Positions 7,063 to 8,118 of a DNA stretch of 8,118 nucleotides are shown here, in pieces (the first letter of the stretch is position 1; each line of letters opens with the position of its first letter). The DNA is taken from positions 109,620 through 117,737 of the forward strand of contig NVWZ01000004.1 of assembly GCA_002746365.1 (NCBI GenBank), read 5' to 3'. The notes under the pieces are model-generated. The model ran no database searches. It was not told the DNA's origin and saw nothing but the letters and a program-made list of their open reading frames with translations. The position numbers were made by a program, and so were the translations under genes. This DNA comes from Thiotrichaceae bacterium (lineage in GTDB: Bacteria > Pseudomonadota > Gammaproteobacteria > SZUA-229).

Positions 7063-7314
7063 TCAAATGCTCTGGTGCATACTCAAGCTCAATAGCCAAT
7101 AACCACCAAGACCATCTTTTTTATCCATTATCAGTTCTACAAACGGATCAGACATCACCGAAGCAAGACTATTAGCTTTTTTTGGATGATTTTCTTTTAG
7201 ATGCTGCCAGAATGAATTCTTTTCTTCTTCTGATAAATGACTAATAATGATTACCGGTGAGTAGATTATCGTTTTAAACTGTTGTGGCAGGAATCGAGGA
7301 TCAAATCTGTACAT
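7063..7314 (-). CDS. Small hypothetical protein (83 aa) overlapping the nuclease gene end
   Basis: The ATG at 7314 starts inside the last codons of the nuclease gene (14-bp overlap, different frame), so its translation is probably coupled. The frame is open further upstream to 7491, but that part reads as an out-of-frame shadow of the nuclease, while the sequence from MYRFDPRFLP onward looks like a real protein. It has a hydrophobic strand (TIIYSPVIIISHL, residues 15-27), then a charged helix SEEEKNSFWQHLKENHPKKA (28-47), then VMSDPFVELIMDKKDG (53-68) and a C-terminal GYWLLSLSM. There is no signal peptide, Cys cluster or named motif. I do not recognise the family. There is no good Shine-Dalgarno site, so existence rests on the overlap and on protein-like composition. 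Confidence 0.5.
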   Translation of the reverse strand: MYRFDPRFLPQQFKTIIYSPVIIISHLSEEEKNSFWQHLKENHPKKANSLASVMSDPFVELIMDKKDGLGGYWLLSLSMHQSI

Positions 7315-7816
7315 AATTGCATTTGTAATTAAAAGCACAGCTCTTACATTTAAAATGACCAGGAGTAGCTGGCAGCTTACACCCTGTCTTTGATTGTCTG
7401 GTATAGACAACGTAAGGCTCAATCTCTTTATACAATGCTTTATCACTGCGGGGTAGATCGAAGTATTGTTTTCTTGTCGCAGTGATAACAAGGAATTTAA
7501 CTACTTTGTAGCCACTACCGCGAGCGGCCAATGCAGCGCACTTCGTTTGTACGATGTCGCTCTCATAAATATTGCCTTTCCTGCTTTTGTATTCTACAGC
7601 AAGAATCCCGCCTTTGATCTTGTACATTAGATCTGGCTTACCCAGTACATCATAGACATTATTAAAGAATGGCTTCGTTTTTCGACCCTCATCAGTCCAA
7701 ATGAGCTTGCCATCGATACCGAGTTTATCTCTCTTCGGGAAAATGCGATCTATCGAATAAAACGCGACCGTCAGGCCTGCAGCGCCGAGCAAGAGATACA
7801 GTAATTGATCAATCAT
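7301..7816 (-). CDS. Membrane-anchored Cas4/RecB-like PD-(D/E)XK nuclease
   Basis: This 171-aa protein is taken from the ATG at 7816. That start is preferred over the in-frame ATG at 7852 because GGAG lies 10 bases upstream (7830-7827) and because it overlaps the preceding stop by 8 bp, a common coupling arrangement. Residues 4-21 (LLYLLLGAAGLTVAFYSI) form one membrane segment, with basic residues soon after (RIFPKRDK), so the rest should face the cytoplasm. The nuclease signature follows: GKPD (59-62, Asp62), AVEYKSRK (73-80, with Glu75-x-Lys77) and DIVQTKCAALAA (87-98, Gln90 as in the RecB/Cas4 motif III). Four cysteines near the C-terminus (C146, C157, C160, C166) could bind an Fe-S cluster or zinc. 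True Cas4 usually has one of its four Cys before the nuclease core; here all four are behind it. It is a likely DNA exonuclease or endonuclease at the membrane. There is no CRISPR array in the window. Confidence 0.75.
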   Translation of the reverse strand: MIDQLLYLLLGAAGLTVAFYSIDRIFPKRDKLGIDGKLIWTDEGRKTKPFFNNVYDVLGKPDLMYKIKGGILAVEYKSRKGNIYESDIVQTKCAALAARGSGYKVVKFLVITATRKQYFDLPRSDKALYKEIEPYVVYTRQSKTGCKLPATPGHFKCKSCAFNYKCNYVQI

Positions 7817-8118
7817 TATTATTGCTCTCCAGAAGACGTTTGACGATGCCATTTACCATATAACGAAGACAACGTTCTGCGGTCGAGCTACGAGATGAGA
7901 TCGTGACGAGTGTCGGTGACAGACGGTAATAAATATTCACCAGGACATTCCCCGGACGATGGCGGAGTAAAGTCTTGTCCCTGAAAGACCTGAGAGCATT
8001 GGTTCTTTCATCGTCTATACCGTACAAGTATGAGGCGATATAGCAGCGTTTATCTTGTGCTATGCGGTTCAGCTCATCATGACTGGCGTTGCCTCGTGCG
8101 CGAGATGCTTCGGCTTGT
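7809..8118 (-). CDS. CFI-box C-terminal-domain protein, 5' part outside the window
   Basis: The frame is open to the right edge (codons from 8117), so only the last 102 residues are seen. It contains CYIASYLYG (Cys codon at 8045-8043), followed by TNALRSFRDKTLLRHRPG and then NVLVNIYYRLSPTLV. This is the pattern of the CFI-box C-terminal domain (C-[FY]-I-A-[TS]-x-x-Y-G, then LRxFRDxxLL, then YYRxSP), found at the C-termini of otherwise diverse bacterial proteins and of uncertain function. Here the box is not at the very end; about 30 more residues follow, finishing in ESNNND. A TTG at 8027 inside the box is not a credible start. The stop overlaps the nuclease start by 8 bp, so both are in one transcript. 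The missing N-terminal domain would decide what the protein does. Confidence 0.75.
   Translation of the reverse strand, partial: QAEASRARGNASHDELNRIAQDKRCYIASYLYGIDDERTNALRSFRDKTLLRHRPGNVLVNIYYRLSPTLVTISSRSSTAERCLRYMVNGIVKRLLESNNND

Noticed and set aside
7315..7491. Upstream extension of the 83-aa minus-strand frame to an ATG at 7491
   Set aside because: It lies wholly within the nuclease gene in another frame and reads as low-quality protein; the ATG at 7314 gives a normal short overlap instead.
7301..7816. CRISPR-Cas adaptation gene (cas4)
   Set aside because: No repeat-spacer array and no cas1 or cas2 are in the window, and the protein has a membrane anchor and a different cysteine layout.
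7817..7852. Longer nuclease start at the ATG at 7852
   Set aside because: It would add 12 residues before the membrane segment and overlap the CFI-box gene by 44 bp; the ATG at 7816 has a GGAG site and a typical 8-bp coupling overlap.

Overview
The window is bacterial DNA: short intergenic gaps, overlapping genes and Shine-Dalgarno-like sites. It looks like an accessory or defence island, probably from a proteobacterium with low to moderate GC. No rRNA, tRNA or housekeeping gene identifies the host, so the taxonomy is a weak inference. Two composition types are visible. The central cassette is AT-rich (for example 19 G/C of 60 at 6481-6540) and the right edge is richer (32 of 60 at 7861-7920). 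This suggests pieces of different origin placed side by side.

Layout. (1) 1-1032, plus strand: two abutting genes. The first is a 119-codon protein I cannot place and may be cut by the left edge. The second is a 222-aa member of what I recognise as the 'QYxGDxxDxxK ... YQHxxR' family of uncharacterised proteins. (2) 1033-1511: 479 bp with no convincing gene. It holds a helix-turn-helix-like scrap at 1245-1349 and, at its right end, a candidate promoter with a dyad over the -10 box. (3) 1512-6930, plus strand: a tight four-gene operon. It encodes an N6-adenine DNA methyltransferase, a 735-aa protein with two GHKL ATPase modules (an N-terminal MORC/MutL-like ATPase and a C-terminal histidine-kinase core), a receiver-like protein with an unknown C-terminal domain, and a 238-aa protein of unknown function. 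(4) 6931-7062: a convergent intergenic gap. (5) 7063-8118, minus strand: a compact set read right to left. It has a CFI-box C-terminal-domain protein running off the right edge, a membrane-anchored Cas4/RecB-like PD-(D/E)XK nuclease overlapping it by 8 bp, and an 83-aa protein whose start overlaps the nuclease stop by 14 bp.

How the genes may work together (inference). The operon looks like a DNA-modification module tied to a soluble phosphorelay. The methyltransferase would mark self DNA. The MORC-like clamp could sense DNA or its state and pass the signal through its own kinase core (candidate His518) to the receiver protein (candidate Asp78). The unknown C-terminal domain of the receiver protein or the 238-aa protein would carry the output. 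MORC-like ATPases beside restriction-modification genes are known from comparative genomics (the prokaryotic paraMORC families). I see no recognisable endonuclease or helicase in this operon, so the effector is the open question and the best candidate for something undescribed. The minus-strand nuclease set may be a separate system or an accessory one.
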